Notes: generated by a model not told the origin, from the letters alone. A stretch of 64,000 nt of DNA from Streptomyces sp. NRRL F-5123 (GCF_000721495.1 NZ_JOHY01000044.1:15851-79850), one strand, 5' to 3'; numbered from the stretch's first letter, positions 14,411-25,435 are shown. Numbers and translations are program-made.

Positions 14411-17400
14411 TCGCCCCGGTGCTCCGGCCGGTGCCACCAGTACGCGTCGCGCGCCGGGCCCTGGGGGACGTCCTCGGCACGGAGCGGGGAGGAAGGCGCG
14501 GGGCGGGGTGGGGCCGACATCACGAGGGAGTCGACGGAGTGGAGGACGCCCGCCGTCATGACGTGGTGGACGGCGGCCGCGGCGTGGATGTCGGCCAGGG
14601 GGTCGCCGGCGACCAGGGAGAGGTCGGCGAGTTTGCCGGGCTCGACCGTGCCGAGGTGGGGGGTCATGCCGAGGGTGCGGGCGGCGGTGACGGTGGCGGC
14701 GCGCAGCGACTGGTAGGGGGTGGCGCCGTAGCGGACCATCGTCTGGAGGTTGAGGTGGTAGTAGACGGCCGCGGGGACGAGGGGGCTGTCCGTGCCGACG
14801 CCGACCTGGGCGCCGCGGGCCAGCAGGGCGGCGACGGTGGCGGCGTGGCGGGACGTGAAGGCGGTCTCGTCGACGGGCTCGGTCGCCTGCGCCGCGGCCA
14901 CGGCGCCGCTGAAGTCGGCGTATTCGAGGGTGTTCATCAGGGACGTCAGACGCGGGTCGCCGACGGCCCATTCGGCGTGGCGGAAGAGGGCCGCGCGGGT
15001 GGTGGCCATGCCCGCGCCGGACAGGCCCATCGTCGGGGTGAAGGACATGCCGGAGGCGACCAGCGGCTCGGTGACGTCCTCGTGGGTGTGGCCGAGGAAG
15101 GTCTCCTTCTGGCGGCGGCCGTAGCGGCTGGTGCCGCCGAGGTGCTCGGCGCCGTCCGCGCCGAAGGTGAGCGGGCCGAAGAGGTAGTGGGAGGTGGCGG
15201 TCAGGCCGATGCGGTGGACGGAGCGCACGGCGGCGCGGTGCAGCGCGTACGGCAGCCGGACGTAGGCCTTGAGCAGGTCGTGGCCGAGGGCCTCGGCCTT
15301 GGCGACCTCGCGCTCGACCTCGGCCTCGCTGGTCGTCGGGCGGCCGACGCCGTAGTAGAGGCGGTTGCCTTCGAGGGCGTCGCCCGCGGCGAACAGGCGC
15401 GGCCCGACACGCCGGCCGGAGTCGACGGCCTCCTTGGTCTCGACGGAGACGTAGTGCGCGCCGCCGGGGGAGCGCAGCGTCGTGACGCCGAAGGCCAGCC
15501 ACAGCTTCAGGGTCTCGGCGCGCTGCCAGGGTGCGTGCTCGTGCAGCGCGACGAGGCCGGGCATCGCGGTCAGCTCGCGCGCGTCGACCGTGCGGTGGCC
15601 GGTGACGGCGCCGCGCCGGACGACCTCGGCGACGCGGTTGCCGTCGACGACGACGTCCACGTCGTGCCGCAGCGACTCCGACGTGCCGTCCCACAGCGCC
15701 CCGACCTGCACGACCGTGCGGCCGGACGGGCGGGCCCGGCGCCACGTCAGCTTCGTCGGGACGGTCGTGGCCCGGCCGGTCCGCGCGTCGGCGAGGCGGA
15801 TCGCGCCGTCGCGGAGGTAGACGAGGGAGCGGGAGTCGGCGCTCCAGCCGGGCGCGTCCGCGGTCTCGCCGTTCAGCTCGCGCGCGGGGCCGGTCGGGCG
15901 CCCGGCGGCGTCGAGGGCGCTGACGTGCAGGGTGCCGCCGACGACGTACGCCGTACGGGTGCCGTCCGGGGAGTGGACGGGCCCGGCGTCGATCCGGTTG
16001 GACAGGCACTTGCCGGGCACCGGGTCGTCGTAGACGACCTCGCCGCTCGCGAGGTCGACGGTCAGGACACGGTTGGCGCCCTCGCGGTAGCGCGCGGTCG
16101 CGGGCACGAGCGAGACGACCGACAGCCTGCGGCCGTCCGCGGTGTACGTGGGCTTGCCGAATCCGCTGAGCGGGCCGGTGACGCCGCGGACGGCGCCGGT
16201 CGCGACGTCCACCGTCATCAGGATGCTCGACCAGTAGAGGAAGGCGACCGCGGTGCCGTCCGGGCTGAAGACGGGGGCGGACAGATACCCCTGGAGGTCG
16301 GTGAGCCGGCGGTCCTCGCCGGTGGTCAGGTCGTGCAGCCACAGGTCGGCCGCGTTGCCGCCGCGGTCGCTGACGTGGACGAGGCGGGTGCCGTCCGGGT
16401 GCCAGGCGGGGTCGGTGTTGACCGCGCCGTCCGAGACGACGGCCCTGGGCGCCGAGCCGATCCGGCCGACCCAGATGTCGCCGAGCGCGGCGAAGGCGAT
16501 ACGGCCGCCGTCCGGCGACAGGCACGGGCCGATGACGCCCTTGACCGGGCGCGCGGCCGTCGAGTCGAAGTCCCGCGGCGAGGGCCGCTCGGGGACGCGC
16601 GGCACGGTGAGGTGGGCGGCGAAGGGCACCTCGCGGAAGGCGGCGGCGCCGAGTGTGCGGCGGCGGATCCGGCCGTCCGCGGTGTAGAGGACCTCGTCCG
16701 CGCCGGTCCAGCGCGCGGCGAAGGGGAAGACCTCCTCCCCCTCGCCGGAGACCGCCGCGCCGTCCACGACGAGCCGGGCGGCGGAGGAGGTGAGGTGGAC
16801 GTACGCGAGCTTCGTGCCGTCCGGGGAGAACGACGGGCCCGCGACCTGGCCCTCCGTGACGGTCACGAGCGTGGTACGGGTGCCGGCCGCGTCGACCTGG
16901 ACGACGGACCGCGGGGTGTCGGCGGTGCCCGCGGTGAAGACGAGGGCCTGGCCGTCCGGGCGCCAGGAGGGCTGCGCCTCCTGCACGGTGACGTCGGTGC
17001 CGGAGGTCCAGCGGCGGGCCTCGCCGGTGTGCAGGTCGAGGACGTGGACGACGTAGTGGCCGTCCGTCTCGGCGGTGTACGCGACGCGGGTGCCGTCCGG
17101 GGAGAAGCGCGGCTCGCGGTGGTCGAGGGCACCCTCGGTGAGGCGGCGGGCGCCGGTGCCGTCGATGCGGGCGAGCCAGAGCTGGAAGTTGGCCCCGGCG
17201 TAGGACTGGTAGACCAGGTGGCGGCCGTCCGGGGAGACGTCGGGCTCGCTCGCCTCGGTGTCGATGCCGGTGAGGCGGGTGGCCTCGCCGCCGGCCGCGG
17301 GGAGCGTCCACAGCATGTTGAGCAGGTCGAGGACGACGGTACGGCCGTCGGGGGTGAGCACCGCGGAGGCGTTGGTGGCGGAGGTGACGGTGACCGGGCG

Positions 17401-17541
17401 GGGGACGCCGGGCAGGTCCCCCGGGGCGTCCGCCGCCGCTTCGGGGGCGAGCCCGGCGAGCGGGCCGCCCAGCCAGACCGCGCCGGCGCCGGCCGCGGCG
17501 GTGCCGCCCTGCCGGATGAGTGATCTCCGGGAGATCTCCAC
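14398..17541 (-). CDS. Tat-exported amidohydrolase with N-terminal beta-propeller
   Basis: 1,047 aa; GTG 17541 is chosen because a purine-rich GGGGG lies just upstream and the product then starts with a Tat signal (SRRSLIRQGG, hydrophobic core, Ala-rich cleavage). Residues ~60-650 hold many TolB/PD40 repeats, seen as recurring SPDGTR-type turns, forming a propeller. From ~680 an amidohydrolase follows: 'LVALHEHAPW' in place of HxH, later 'SHYLFGPLTFG', 'VGVGTDSPLVP' with the metal Asp, and 'GTVEPGKLADLSLVAGDP'. It probably hydrolyses an amide or peptide-like substrate outside the membrane. The substrate is unknown. It is a monocistronic unit. Confidence 0.88.
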   Translation of the reverse strand: MEISRRSLIRQGGTAAAGAGAVWLGGPLAGLAPEAAADAPGDLPGVPRPVTVTSATNASAVLTPDGRTVVLDLLNMLWTLPAAGGEATRLTGIDTEASEPDVSPDGRHLVYQSYAGANFQLWLARIDGTGARRLTEGALDHREPRFSPDGTRVAYTAETDGHYVVHVLDLHTGEARRWTSGTDVTVQEAQPSWRPDGQALVFTAGTADTPRSVVQVDAAGTRTTLVTVTEGQVAGPSFSPDGTKLAYVHLTSSAARLVVDGAAVSGEGEEVFPFAARWTGADEVLYTADGRIRRRTLGAAAFREVPFAAHLTVPRVPERPSPRDFDSTAARPVKGVIGPCLSPDGGRIAFAALGDIWVGRIGSAPRAVVSDGAVNTDPAWHPDGTRLVHVSDRGGNAADLWLHDLTTGEDRRLTDLQGYLSAPVFSPDGTAVAFLYWSSILMTVDVATGAVRGVTGPLSGFGKPTYTADGRRLSVVSLVPATARYREGANRVLTVDLASGEVVYDDPVPGKCLSNRIDAGPVHSPDGTRTAYVVGGTLHVSALDAAGRPTGPARELNGETADAPGWSADSRSLVYLRDGAIRLADARTGRATTVPTKLTWRRARPSGRTVVQVGALWDGTSESLRHDVDVVVDGNRVAEVVRRGAVTGHRTVDARELTAMPGLVALHEHAPWQRAETLKLWLAFGVTTLRSPGGAHYVSVETKEAVDSGRRVGPRLFAAGDALEGNRLYYGVGRPTTSEAEVEREVAKAEALGHDLLKAYVRLPYALHRAAVRSVHRIGLTATSHYLFGPLTFGADGAEHLGGTSRYGRRQKETFLGHTHEDVTEPLVASGMSFTPTMGLSGAGMATTRAALFRHAEWAVGDPRLTSLMNTLEYADFSGAVAAAQATEPVDETAFTSRHAATVAALLARGAQVGVGTDSPLVPAAVYYHLNLQTMVRYGATPYQSLRAATVTAARTLGMTPHLGTVEPGKLADLSLVAGDPLADIHAAAAVHHVMTAGVLHSVDSLVMSAPPRPAPSSPLRAEDVPQGPARDAYWWHRPEHRGEGCC

Positions 17542-17675
17542 GGATGTGCCCCCTGTTCGTCGGAGGGCGCCCGTCCGGACACCGCCGGCCCGGTGGCCGC
17601 GCGTTCCTCGGACGGCGCCGATCTGGATGCCGCTCGTTGCCGTGCCGCTCGCCGTACGTGCCCGCCACCCGCCGC

Positions 17676-17778
17676 GTCCGTTCGTCCGGCCGCCGCACGC
17701 GTACGCCCCGGCGCCACCCGGCGCATCCACCCGCCGGGTCCGTTCGTCCGGCCGCCGCGTCCGTTCGTCCGGCCGCCG
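17676..17778. repeat. Three copies of a 20-bp direct repeat upstream of the amidohydrolase
   Basis: GTCCGTTCGTCCGGCCGCCG occurs exactly at 17676-17695, 17738-17757 and 17759-17778, the last two almost in tandem. The surrounding 17542-18100 gap holds no convincing gene, but many CGTACGCC/CGGCGCC motifs. The repeats could be simple-sequence expansion or part of a regulatory region between the divergent genes. Confidence 0.55.
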
Positions 17779-17931
17779 CACGCGTACGCCCGGCGCCGAC
17801 CGCCGCGTACGGGCGCCGACCGCCGCGTCCGTCGGCCGGGCACGACGCGCGCCCGGCCGCACCCGCCGGCGAACCGCCCGGCGAGGGCACCGCACGCCGC
17901 TGGAGGGTGGCACACACCTCTTGAGCGGGTC

Positions 17932-17961
17932 TTGCTGATCGTTTTCCGGCGCGGCTAAGGT
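17932..17961 (+). promoter_or_regulatory. Candidate promoter of the RbsD/FucU gene
   Basis: TTGCTG (17932-17937) and TAAGGT (17956-17961) are separated by 18 bp, close to the Streptomyces vegetative consensus. The gene starts 140 bp downstream. Weak evidence only. Confidence 0.3.
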
Positions 17962-18100
17962 CGCGGGGGCGACGGGAGAGGTCCGATGTCTCCCCGTCCC
18001 AGGCTCCCGGCTCCCCCGCCGGTCCCGGACCCGCACCCCGCCCCGCGTCCACCGCTCGCAACCGCGAACGGCCCCGTCCGCCCACCCGGAAAGGCCCCGC

Positions 18101-18523
18101 ATGCTGCGCTACCAGCTCACCCACCCGACGATTCTGGCCGCCCTGGCGTCCGCGGGCCACGGCTCACGGATCCTGGTCAGCGACGGCCACTACCCGCACA
18201 CCACCGGCGCCCACCCCGCCGCCGAGCGGGTCTACCTCAACCTCGCGCCCGACCGGCTGCTGGTCACCGAGGTGCTGGCCGCCCTCGCCGACGCCGCCCC
18301 CATCGAGGCGGCGACCGTCATGACGCCGCCCGAAGGCACCCCCGAGCCCGAGGTCTTCGCGGAGTTCCGCGCCGCGCTCCCCCGCCTCCCGGCGCTCGGC
18401 ACGCTCGACCGCTTCGCCTTCTACGACGCCGCCCGCGGCCCCGACACGGCCCTCGTCATCGCCACCGGCGACCGCCGCACGTACGCGAACCTGCTGCTCA
18501 CCCTGGGCGTCCGGGAGGGGTGA
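18101..18523 (+). CDS. RbsD/FucU-type sugar mutarotase
   Basis: 140 aa from ATG 18101. 'LASAGHGSRILVSDGHYP' matches the active-site region of RbsD/FucU (His, then Asp and HYP), and 'FYDAARGPDTALVIATGDRRTYANLLLTLGV' is the conserved C-terminal block. Family members interconvert pyranose/furanose or anomeric forms of ribose or fucose. No sugar ABC transporter or kinase is adjacent, so the sugar is unknown. The 3' end overlaps that of the convergent histidine kinase gene by 26 nt. Confidence 0.88.
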   Translation: MLRYQLTHPTILAALASAGHGSRILVSDGHYPHTTGAHPAAERVYLNLAPDRLLVTEVLAALADAAPIEAATVMTPPEGTPEPEVFAEFRAALPRLPALGTLDRFAFYDAARGPDTALVIATGDRRTYANLLLTLGVREG

Positions 18524-20003
18524 CGAGCGGCAGCCGGACGCGGAAGGTCGCGCCGCGGCCCGGCGCGGTGTCCAGCTCGACGTGGCCGGAGTGCGCGGCG
18601 ACCAGCGCGGCCACGATGGACAGGCCGAGGCCCGCGCCGCCGCCGCCCGCCCGGGTGCGGGAGGCGTCCGTGCGGTAGAAGCGCTCGAAGACCCGCGCGG
18701 CCTGCGCCTGCGTCAGACCGGGCCCCTCGTCGGCGACCTCCAGCACGCCGTGGCCGCCCTGCGCGCCGACGCCGATCCGGACGGGCGTGCCCGGCGGGGT
18801 GTGGGCCACGGCGTTGCCGACGAGGTTGGCGACGACCTGGCGCAGCCGGGCCTCGTCGCCGAGTACGGGCGCGGCCGCGGGCGGGCCGTCGCCGCCGGGG
18901 CCGGTCAGGGCGACCTCGCGGGTCGGGTCCAGCGCGGTGGTGTCGTGCAGCGCGTCCACCGCGAGGGTGCGCAGGTCCATCGGGGCGAGCTGCACGGGGC
19001 GCAGTTCCTCGGTGCGCACCAGGGTGAGCAGGTCCTCGACGAGCCCGCCGAGGCGTACGGCCTCGCTCTCGATACGGGCCATGGTCCGCCGGACGTCCGC
19101 CTCACCGGGCAGCGCGCCCATCCGGTGGAGCTCGGCGAAGCCGCGGATGCCCGCGAGCGGGGTGCGCAGCTCATGGCCGGCGTCGGCGACGAAGCGGCGC
19201 ATCTGCTCCTCGGACTCCGCGCGCGCGGCGAAGGCCGACTCGATCTGCGCGAGCATGCCGTTGAGGGCGGACGCGAGTCGGCCCGCCTCGGTGTGCGGGG
19301 AGGCCGCGGGCATCCGGTGCGACAGCGGGCGGCCCTCGGCGATCTCCACCGCGGTCGCCTCGATCCGCCGCAGCGGCCGCAGTCCGGCCCCTACCGCGAA
19401 CCAGGCCGCCGCCCCGAGCAGCGCCGCGACCACCGCGCCGATGAGCCAGAAGGCCGTGCTCAGCCGGGAGGTCGTGGACGACACGTCGTCCAGTGAGGCC
19501 GCCACGACCACCCCGGCGGGCGAGGTGCCGCCCGCCGGGGACGCCGTGGCGGTCACCGGCACGATGAGCACGCGCCAGCGCCCGCCGCCGTGGTCGCTCG
19601 CCACGTCGAAGGGCTTGCCGAGCCGCCCGGCCAGCGCGTCGGCGTCCAGCCGCGGCCACAGCGGGCGCGGGTCGCCCGCGGCGACGGGCAGCCGGAACTG
19701 GTCGGAGATCCGCCCGTCCGCGGACGCGAAGGCGACCACGAACTGGCTCGGCAGCCAGGGCCGGTTGCCGGGCCGGACACGGCTCGGCTCCGGGACGCCC
19801 TCGGTGCCGAGCCGCTGCGCGAGCGGCCCGCCGTACCGCTCCAGCTGCTGGTCGACGCGCTGCACCAGCCGGCCGCGCACCGAGCCGAGCACCACGGTGT
19901 CGCTCACCGCGAGGCCGAGCAGCACGAGCACGAGCGACAGCAGCACCAGCCGGGAGCGCAGCGACAGCGCCGAGGGGCGCCATCTGCGCAAGGGGCCGCC
20001 CAT
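18498..20003 (-). CDS. Membrane sensor histidine kinase
   Basis: 501 aa from ATG 20003. TM1 is near residues 18-40 and TM2 near 190-210, flanking an extracytoplasmic sensor of ~150 aa. A HAMP region follows, then the H-box 'DAGHELRTPLAGIRGFAEL', N-box 'LRQVVANLVGNAVAH', G1 'VADEGPGL' and G2 'GAGLGLSIVAALV'. It autophosphorylates on His and passes the phosphate to the regulator encoded just upstream, whose stop lies 1 nt before this start. Together with the MacAB-like operon beyond the regulator, it probably senses an envelope stress or a secreted compound. Confidence 0.92.
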   Translation of the reverse strand: MGGPLRRWRPSALSLRSRLVLLSLVLVLLGLAVSDTVVLGSVRGRLVQRVDQQLERYGGPLAQRLGTEGVPEPSRVRPGNRPWLPSQFVVAFASADGRISDQFRLPVAAGDPRPLWPRLDADALAGRLGKPFDVASDHGGGRWRVLIVPVTATASPAGGTSPAGVVVAASLDDVSSTTSRLSTAFWLIGAVVAALLGAAAWFAVGAGLRPLRRIEATAVEIAEGRPLSHRMPAASPHTEAGRLASALNGMLAQIESAFAARAESEEQMRRFVADAGHELRTPLAGIRGFAELHRMGALPGEADVRRTMARIESEAVRLGGLVEDLLTLVRTEELRPVQLAPMDLRTLAVDALHDTTALDPTREVALTGPGGDGPPAAAPVLGDEARLRQVVANLVGNAVAHTPPGTPVRIGVGAQGGHGVLEVADEGPGLTQAQAARVFERFYRTDASRTRAGGGGAGLGLSIVAALVAAHSGHVELDTAPGRGATFRVRLPLVTPPGRPG

Positions 20004-20004
20004 G

Positions 20005-20742
20005 TCAGTGCCGCGCCTGCGGCGGGCGGCGCAGCACGTAGCCGACACCGCGCACGGTGTGGATGAGCTTGGCCGCGCCGCCCGCGCCCGAGTCGACCTT
20101 GCGCCGCACGTAGGAGATGTACGACTCGACGATGCTGAGGTCGCCGCCGAAGTCGTACGCCCACACGTGGTCGAGGATCTGGATCTTGGAGACGACCCGG
20201 TCGGCGTTCGCCATCAGATACGCCAGCAGCTTGAACTCCGTCGGCGACAGCGACACCGGGCGGCCCGCGCGGGTGACCTGGTGACCGACGGTGTCCAGCT
20301 CCAGGTCGCCCGCGACGAGCCGGCCGTCGTCGGTGGGGCCGCCGGTGCGGCGCAGGACGGCGCGGATGCGGGCGATCAGCTCCTCCAGGCTGAAGGGCTT
20401 GGTGACGTAGTCGTCGCCGCCCGCGGTCAGGCCGCTGATCTTGTCCGAGACGCCGTCCCGCGCGGTCAGGAAGAGCACGGGTATGTGGTCGTCGGCGGCC
20501 GCCCTGCCGTGCCGCCCGGCCTCCTCGCGCAGCCGCCCGACCACGGCGAAGCCGTCCATGTCGGGCAGCATCACGTCGAGGACGACGAGGTCGGGCCGCT
20601 GCCGCGCGACGGCCGCGAGCGCCTCCGCGCCGGTCGCCGCCGAGTCGACGTGGAAGCCGACGAAGCGCAGCGACGCGGACAGCAGCTCCCGGATGTTCGG
20701 CTCGTCGTCGACGACGAGGAGCCTGGCTTCGGGCGTCTCCAT
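20005..20742 (-). CDS. OmpR/PhoB-family response regulator
   Basis: 245 aa from ATG 20742, with AGGAGG upstream. The receiver has 'VVDDEPNIREL', the phospho-acceptor Asp in 'LVVLDVMLPDMDG', and Lys in 'VTKPFSLEELIARI'. The C-terminal winged helix includes 'SLSPTEFKLLAYL' and 'HTVRGVGYVLR'. It is cotranscribed with the downstream kinase. The efflux operon at 21120-25435, same strand, is the likely target, because such kinase/regulator pairs usually adjoin the transporter they control. A 377-bp gap with a terminator separates them, so they have separate promoters. Confidence 0.93.
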   Translation of the reverse strand: METPEARLLVVDDEPNIRELLSASLRFVGFHVDSAATGAEALAAVARQRPDLVVLDVMLPDMDGFAVVGRLREEAGRHGRAAADDHIPVLFLTARDGVSDKISGLTAGGDDYVTKPFSLEELIARIRAVLRRTGGPTDDGRLVAGDLELDTVGHQVTRAGRPVSLSPTEFKLLAYLMANADRVVSKIQILDHVWAYDFGGDLSIVESYISYVRRKVDSGAGGAAKLIHTVRGVGYVLRRPPQARH

Positions 20743-21064
20743 GGTGCTGCCTCCTGGACCTGCCGGTCCGGTCGTGCGAGGGTGCGGTTGCGTTGCCGCG
20801 CCCGCCGCGGTGACGGGCGGCTGCCGCCGGGCCCGCGACCGCCGCGGGCCGGATGCGCCGGGCGCCGGACCCGCCGCGGTGCGTCCCGGCGCTGGGCGCG
20901 CCACCGCCGGAGCCGGACGCGTACCGCACGGCGTGCCGCCGGACGGCGGACGAGCCGCTGCCGGAGCGCCGGACCGCCACCGCCGGAAGCGGCGCCGCCG
21001 CTGGTCCCACTGCCGCAGGCCCGGCGGGCCACCGTACGTCGCGGACCTGTGAGCCAAGCGCGCG

Positions 21065-21092
21065 AGGCCGCCCGGCCGCTGCCGGGTGGCCT
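21065..21092 (-). terminator. Terminator of the efflux operon
   Basis: AGGCCGCCCGGC (21065-21076) pairs with GCCGGGTGGCCT (21081-21092), a 12-bp stem with one G-U/C-T irregularity and a 4-nt loop. It lies 27 nt beyond the operon's last stop. The rest of the 20743-21119 gap is GC-rich and shows no gene. Confidence 0.55.
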
Positions 21093-21119
21093 TCGCGCCT
21101 GCGCCGCGCCCGTCGAGGG

Positions 21120-21905
21120 TCAGTTGCCGCCGCCCGTGCCGCCGGGACCGCCCGACCCCCCGGCCCCGGCCCCGAAGTCGAAGCCGCCGCCGAAGCCGGT
21201 CGGCGCGGTCTCGCCCTGGGTCACGGTGGTCGCGGTGACGTCGCCGGAGGAGCCGGTGGTGCCGCGGATGGTCACCGTCTGGCCGGCCTTGAGGTCGGAG
21301 ACCTTGCCGTCCTTGGACTCGGTGACCTTCGTCGACGTGCTGGTGGTGACCTTGACGGTGTTGCCCTGGGCGTCGGTGACGTAGATCGTGTCGCCGTCGA
21401 CGAGCTTGACCGTGCCGACGGTCAGCCCGCCGCCCGCAGCCGTACCTGTGCCCGCGCCCGTGCCGCCGAAGCCGCGGCCGGTGCCCGTACCAGTGCCGCC
21501 GAAGCCGCGGCCGCTGCCCGTACCAGTGCCGCCGGCCGCGCCCTGGCCGTTGCCGCGGGCGTTGGCGAGGGCCGCGAAGGGGTTGGAGGCGGCGTTGTTC
21601 CCGTGGTGCTTCTCGACGTACACCCCGCCGATGAAGGCGCCCGCCGCGACGATGCACGCCGACAGGGTGAGCGTCAGCCACGGCAGCGCGCGGCGCGGCG
21701 GGGCGGCCAGCTCCGCCGAGATGTCGCGGGCGTCCGGCGGCTCGGCCAGGATGTCCTCGGGCCGTACGGCGGGCAGCCCGCCGCCCTCGATCACCTCGGC
21801 GCCGCGCTGGACCACCACGGCACCGGTGTGCTCCTCCGGGACGAGCGGCAGCAGGTCCGTGCCGGGGTCGTCCGCCTTGACCAGCTCGGAGCGGCGTCGC
21901 GCCAT
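21120..21905 (-). CDS. Membrane-anchored DUF5666-like protein of the efflux operon
   Basis: 261 aa from ATG 21905. One TM segment (WLTLTLSACIVAAGAFIGG) is near residue 78, preceded by a charged cytoplasmic part. A Gly/Thr-rich linker with repeats of TGTGxGRGFGG leads to a C-terminal beta domain ('VKLVDGDTIYVTDAQGNTVKV', 'DLKAGQTVTIRGTT') that resembles DUF5666/OB-like domains. The Gly-rich tail matches that of the adaptor protein. It follows the permease by 55 nt and may be a periplasmic-side accessory of the transporter. The function is inferred from context. Confidence 0.75.
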   Translation of the reverse strand: MARRRSELVKADDPGTDLLPLVPEEHTGAVVVQRGAEVIEGGGLPAVRPEDILAEPPDARDISAELAAPPRRALPWLTLTLSACIVAAGAFIGGVYVEKHHGNNAASNPFAALANARGNGQGAAGGTGTGSGRGFGGTGTGTGRGFGGTGAGTGTAAGGGLTVGTVKLVDGDTIYVTDAQGNTVKVTTSTSTKVTESKDGKVSDLKAGQTVTIRGTTGSSGDVTATTVTQGETAPTGFGGGFDFGAGAGGSGGPGGTGGGN

Positions 21906-21960
21906 GGCGGCCCCTTCCTCTCGTTCCTCGTGTCTGATCGTCATGAGTCGTGTCGCCCGG

Positions 21961-23177
21961 TCACTCGTGCCGCAGTGCTTCGATGGGCCGCAGGCCCGCG
22001 GCCCGGTTGGCGGGGTAGCCGCCGAAGAACAGCCCGATGGCCACGGCGATGGCGAAGGCACCCCACACCGACTCCGGGATGATCACCGGTTTGATCCCGA
22101 CGATCGTGAAGTGCGAGCCGATCAGCCCGCCCACGACGCCGAGCCCGCCGCCGATCAGCGACAGCAGCGTGGACTCGGCCAGGAACTGCCCGAGGATCAC
22201 CCCGCGGGGCGCGCCGATCGCCTTGCGGATGCCGATCTCCCGGGTCCGCTCGGTCACCGTCACCAGCATGATGTTGGTGATCCCGATCCCGCCGACCAGC
22301 AGCGAGATCGCGGCCACCGCGCCGAGCAGCACCGTGAAGGTCTTGTTGGTGTCGGACTGGGTGTCCAGCAGCGACTGCTGGCTGCTGACGGAGAAGTCGA
22401 GCGCGTTGGGGTCCTTCAGCCCGTGCTGGGACATCAGCACGGTCGTGATCTCGCTCTGCGCGTCCGTGGTGGCGCCCGACGAGGTCGCCTCGACCAGGAT
22501 CTGGTTGACCGAGCCGAAGCCGGTGAAGGCGTTCTGCACGGTCGGCAGCGGTGCGACGACCACGTCGTCCGGGTCCTGGAAGCCGGTGCCGCCCTTGGTG
22601 GCCAGCACGCCGACCACGGTGAAGGGGGTGCCGCCGATGACGACCTTCCTGCCCACCGGGTTCGCCGTCCCGAACAGGTCGGTGGCGGTCGTCGAGCCGA
22701 TGACCGCGACCTTGCGGGTGTTGAGGACGTCGTCGGCGGAGAAGTAGTCGCCCTTGTCCACCTTGCTGTTGGACGCCTCGAAGTACGCCGGGTAGGTGCC
22801 GACGACCTGGCCGACGGTGTGCGACGTGCCGTCGTACACCGCGGTCTGGGACGTCGTGACCTCGGGCGCGACCGCCTTGACGTGCGGCGCGGCCGTGGTG
22901 TCGGCGATCGCCCGTGCGTCGTCCACGGTCAGCGGCTTGGTGCCGGCCGAGGAGGACGATCCGCGGCCGCCACCGAAGCCGCCGCCGGAGCTGACGGTCA
23001 GCGAGTTGGTGCCGAGCTTCTCGATGGAGTCCTTGACCGACTGCGACGAGCCGTTGCCGACCGCCAGCAGGATGATCACGGCGGCCACACCGATCAGCAC
23101 GCCCAGCATCGTCAGCGCCGAGCGGACCTTGTTGGCGGCCAGGCCGCCGACCGCGAAGCGCAGCGTCTCCAGGGGGT

Positions 23178-23181
<4 letters not shown>
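21961..23181 (-). CDS. MacB-type ABC transporter permease
   Basis: 406 aa from ATG 23181; the start overlaps the ATPase stop in ATGA. The MacB_PCD N-terminus (LRFAVGGLAANKVRSALTML, then TM1) is followed by a large extracytoplasmic domain, then three C-terminal TM helices of the FtsX fold with 'TERTREIGIRKAIGA' and 'ANRAAGLRPIEALRHE'. It is a mechanotransmission permease rather than a channel, working with the ATPase and adaptor encoded just upstream. Probable export of a peptide, lipid or antibiotic; substrate unknown. Confidence 0.93.
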
Positions 23182-24085
<904 letters not shown>

Positions 24086-24086
<1 letters not shown>

Positions 24087-25435
24087 CAGCGGCCACCCGC
24101 GCCCTGCCGGAAGCCGCCGCCGCCCGCGGCACCGAAGCGGTTGCCGCCCCCCAGGTTGCCGAGGCCGCCGGGGAAGGCGCCGCTCGGGAAGCCGTTGCTG
24201 CCGGACGAGGCGACCTTCGGGATCTGCACCTGCTGGCCCTCCGTCAGGCCGGAGGTGATCTGGTCGGTCGAGTCGCCCTCGACGCCGACGGTCACGGGTG
24301 TGCGGGTGGTGGAGCCGTCCTTGTTGACGACCAGCACCGAGCGGTTGGCGCCCGTGCCGGACACCGCCGCGGTCGGCACGGTCAGGGTGTCGGCCGCGGT
24401 GGCCGTCGTGACCTGGATGCTGGCGCTCAGGCCGGTCCGCAGGTTGGACGTGTCGCTGGTGATCTGGAGCACCGCCGGATATTGCACGGCGCTGCCGGAC
24501 GAGCCCGCGCCGGAGCCCGAGCTGCTGCTCGCCGGGAGCGAGCTGATGGACAGCACCTTGGCGTCCAGCACGGTGCCGGACTCCGCGTTGAGGGTGACGG
24601 TCGCGGTCTGGCCCGCCTTGATCTTGAGCGAGTCGGCCTCCGAGAAGTTCGCGGTGACCTGCATTCCCGCGGGGTTCGTCAGCACGATGAAGCCGCTGAG
24701 CGAGCCGGAGGACGAGCTGCTCGACGTGCTGGAGCCGCCGCCGCTGCCCCCGCTGCCTCCGCTGCCGGAGCCACTGCCGGACGTGCCGGAGACGGTGTCG
24801 CCCTTCTCGCCGTCGACCGAGGCGACCGTACCGGCCACCGGCGCCTTGAGCGTGGTGCCGTCGACCGCGCGCTCGTCGGCGTCGACCTGGTTCTGCGCCT
24901 GCGTGACCTGGGCCTGCGCCTGCGCGAGCTGCGCGGCGTCGACGGTCGGGGTGGGCGACGGGGAGGGCGAGGCCTGCGCGCCGCCGCGGCTGCTGCCGGA
25001 GCTGGAGCTGCCGTTGGAGGAGGAGGCGGGCAGCTCGCCGGCCTCGACCTTCGTGAGGTTGGCCTCGGCGGCGTCGAGGGACGCCTGGTCCTGCTTGAGC
25101 GTCGCCTTCGCGTCCGTCGCGTCGACCTTGGCCAGCACCTGGCCCTTCTTGACCTTGTCGCCCGGCTTGACCTTGACCTCGGTGAGCGTGCCGCCGGTGG
25201 TGAAGTTCAGGCCCGCGTCGCTGGGCGAGACCAGGGAGCCGGAGCCGGACACCGTGGCGGAGACCGAGCCCTTGGCGACGGTCGCCACCCTCGCGGTGCC
25301 GCTGCCGGTGGACTGGGCGCCGTCGTCGTGGACGGCCGCGTAGGCGCCGCCGGCGCCCGCGAGGACGACCACGCCGAGCACCGAGTTGATCAGGGCGGCC
25401 CTGCGCCGCCGTGGAAGCACCTTCATGGCCCGCAT
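24086..25435 (-). CDS. MacA/HlyD-type efflux adaptor
   Basis: 449 aa; I chose ATG 25435, while ATG 25426 is an alternative. An N-terminal TM anchor (LINSVLGVVVLAGAGGAYA) leads to a biotinyl/lipoyl half ('VKPGDKVKKGQVLAKVD'), a short coiled-coil hairpin ('LAQAQAQVTQAQNQVDADERA'), and beta-barrel domains ('GQTATVTLNAESG', 'GLSASIQVTT'). Low-complexity Ser/Gly stretches are inserted in two loops. In Gram-positives such adaptors sit on the outer membrane face and guide the substrate to the MacB-type transporter. It is the first gene of the operon. Confidence 0.9.

Noticed and set aside
14176..17523. A 1,115-aa open frame on the plus strand opposite the amidohydrolase
   Set aside because: It is antisense to a clear Tat/PD40/amidohydrolase gene, has Gly/Asp/Arg-rich composition typical of GC-rich shadow frames, and no motif or ribosome-binding site.
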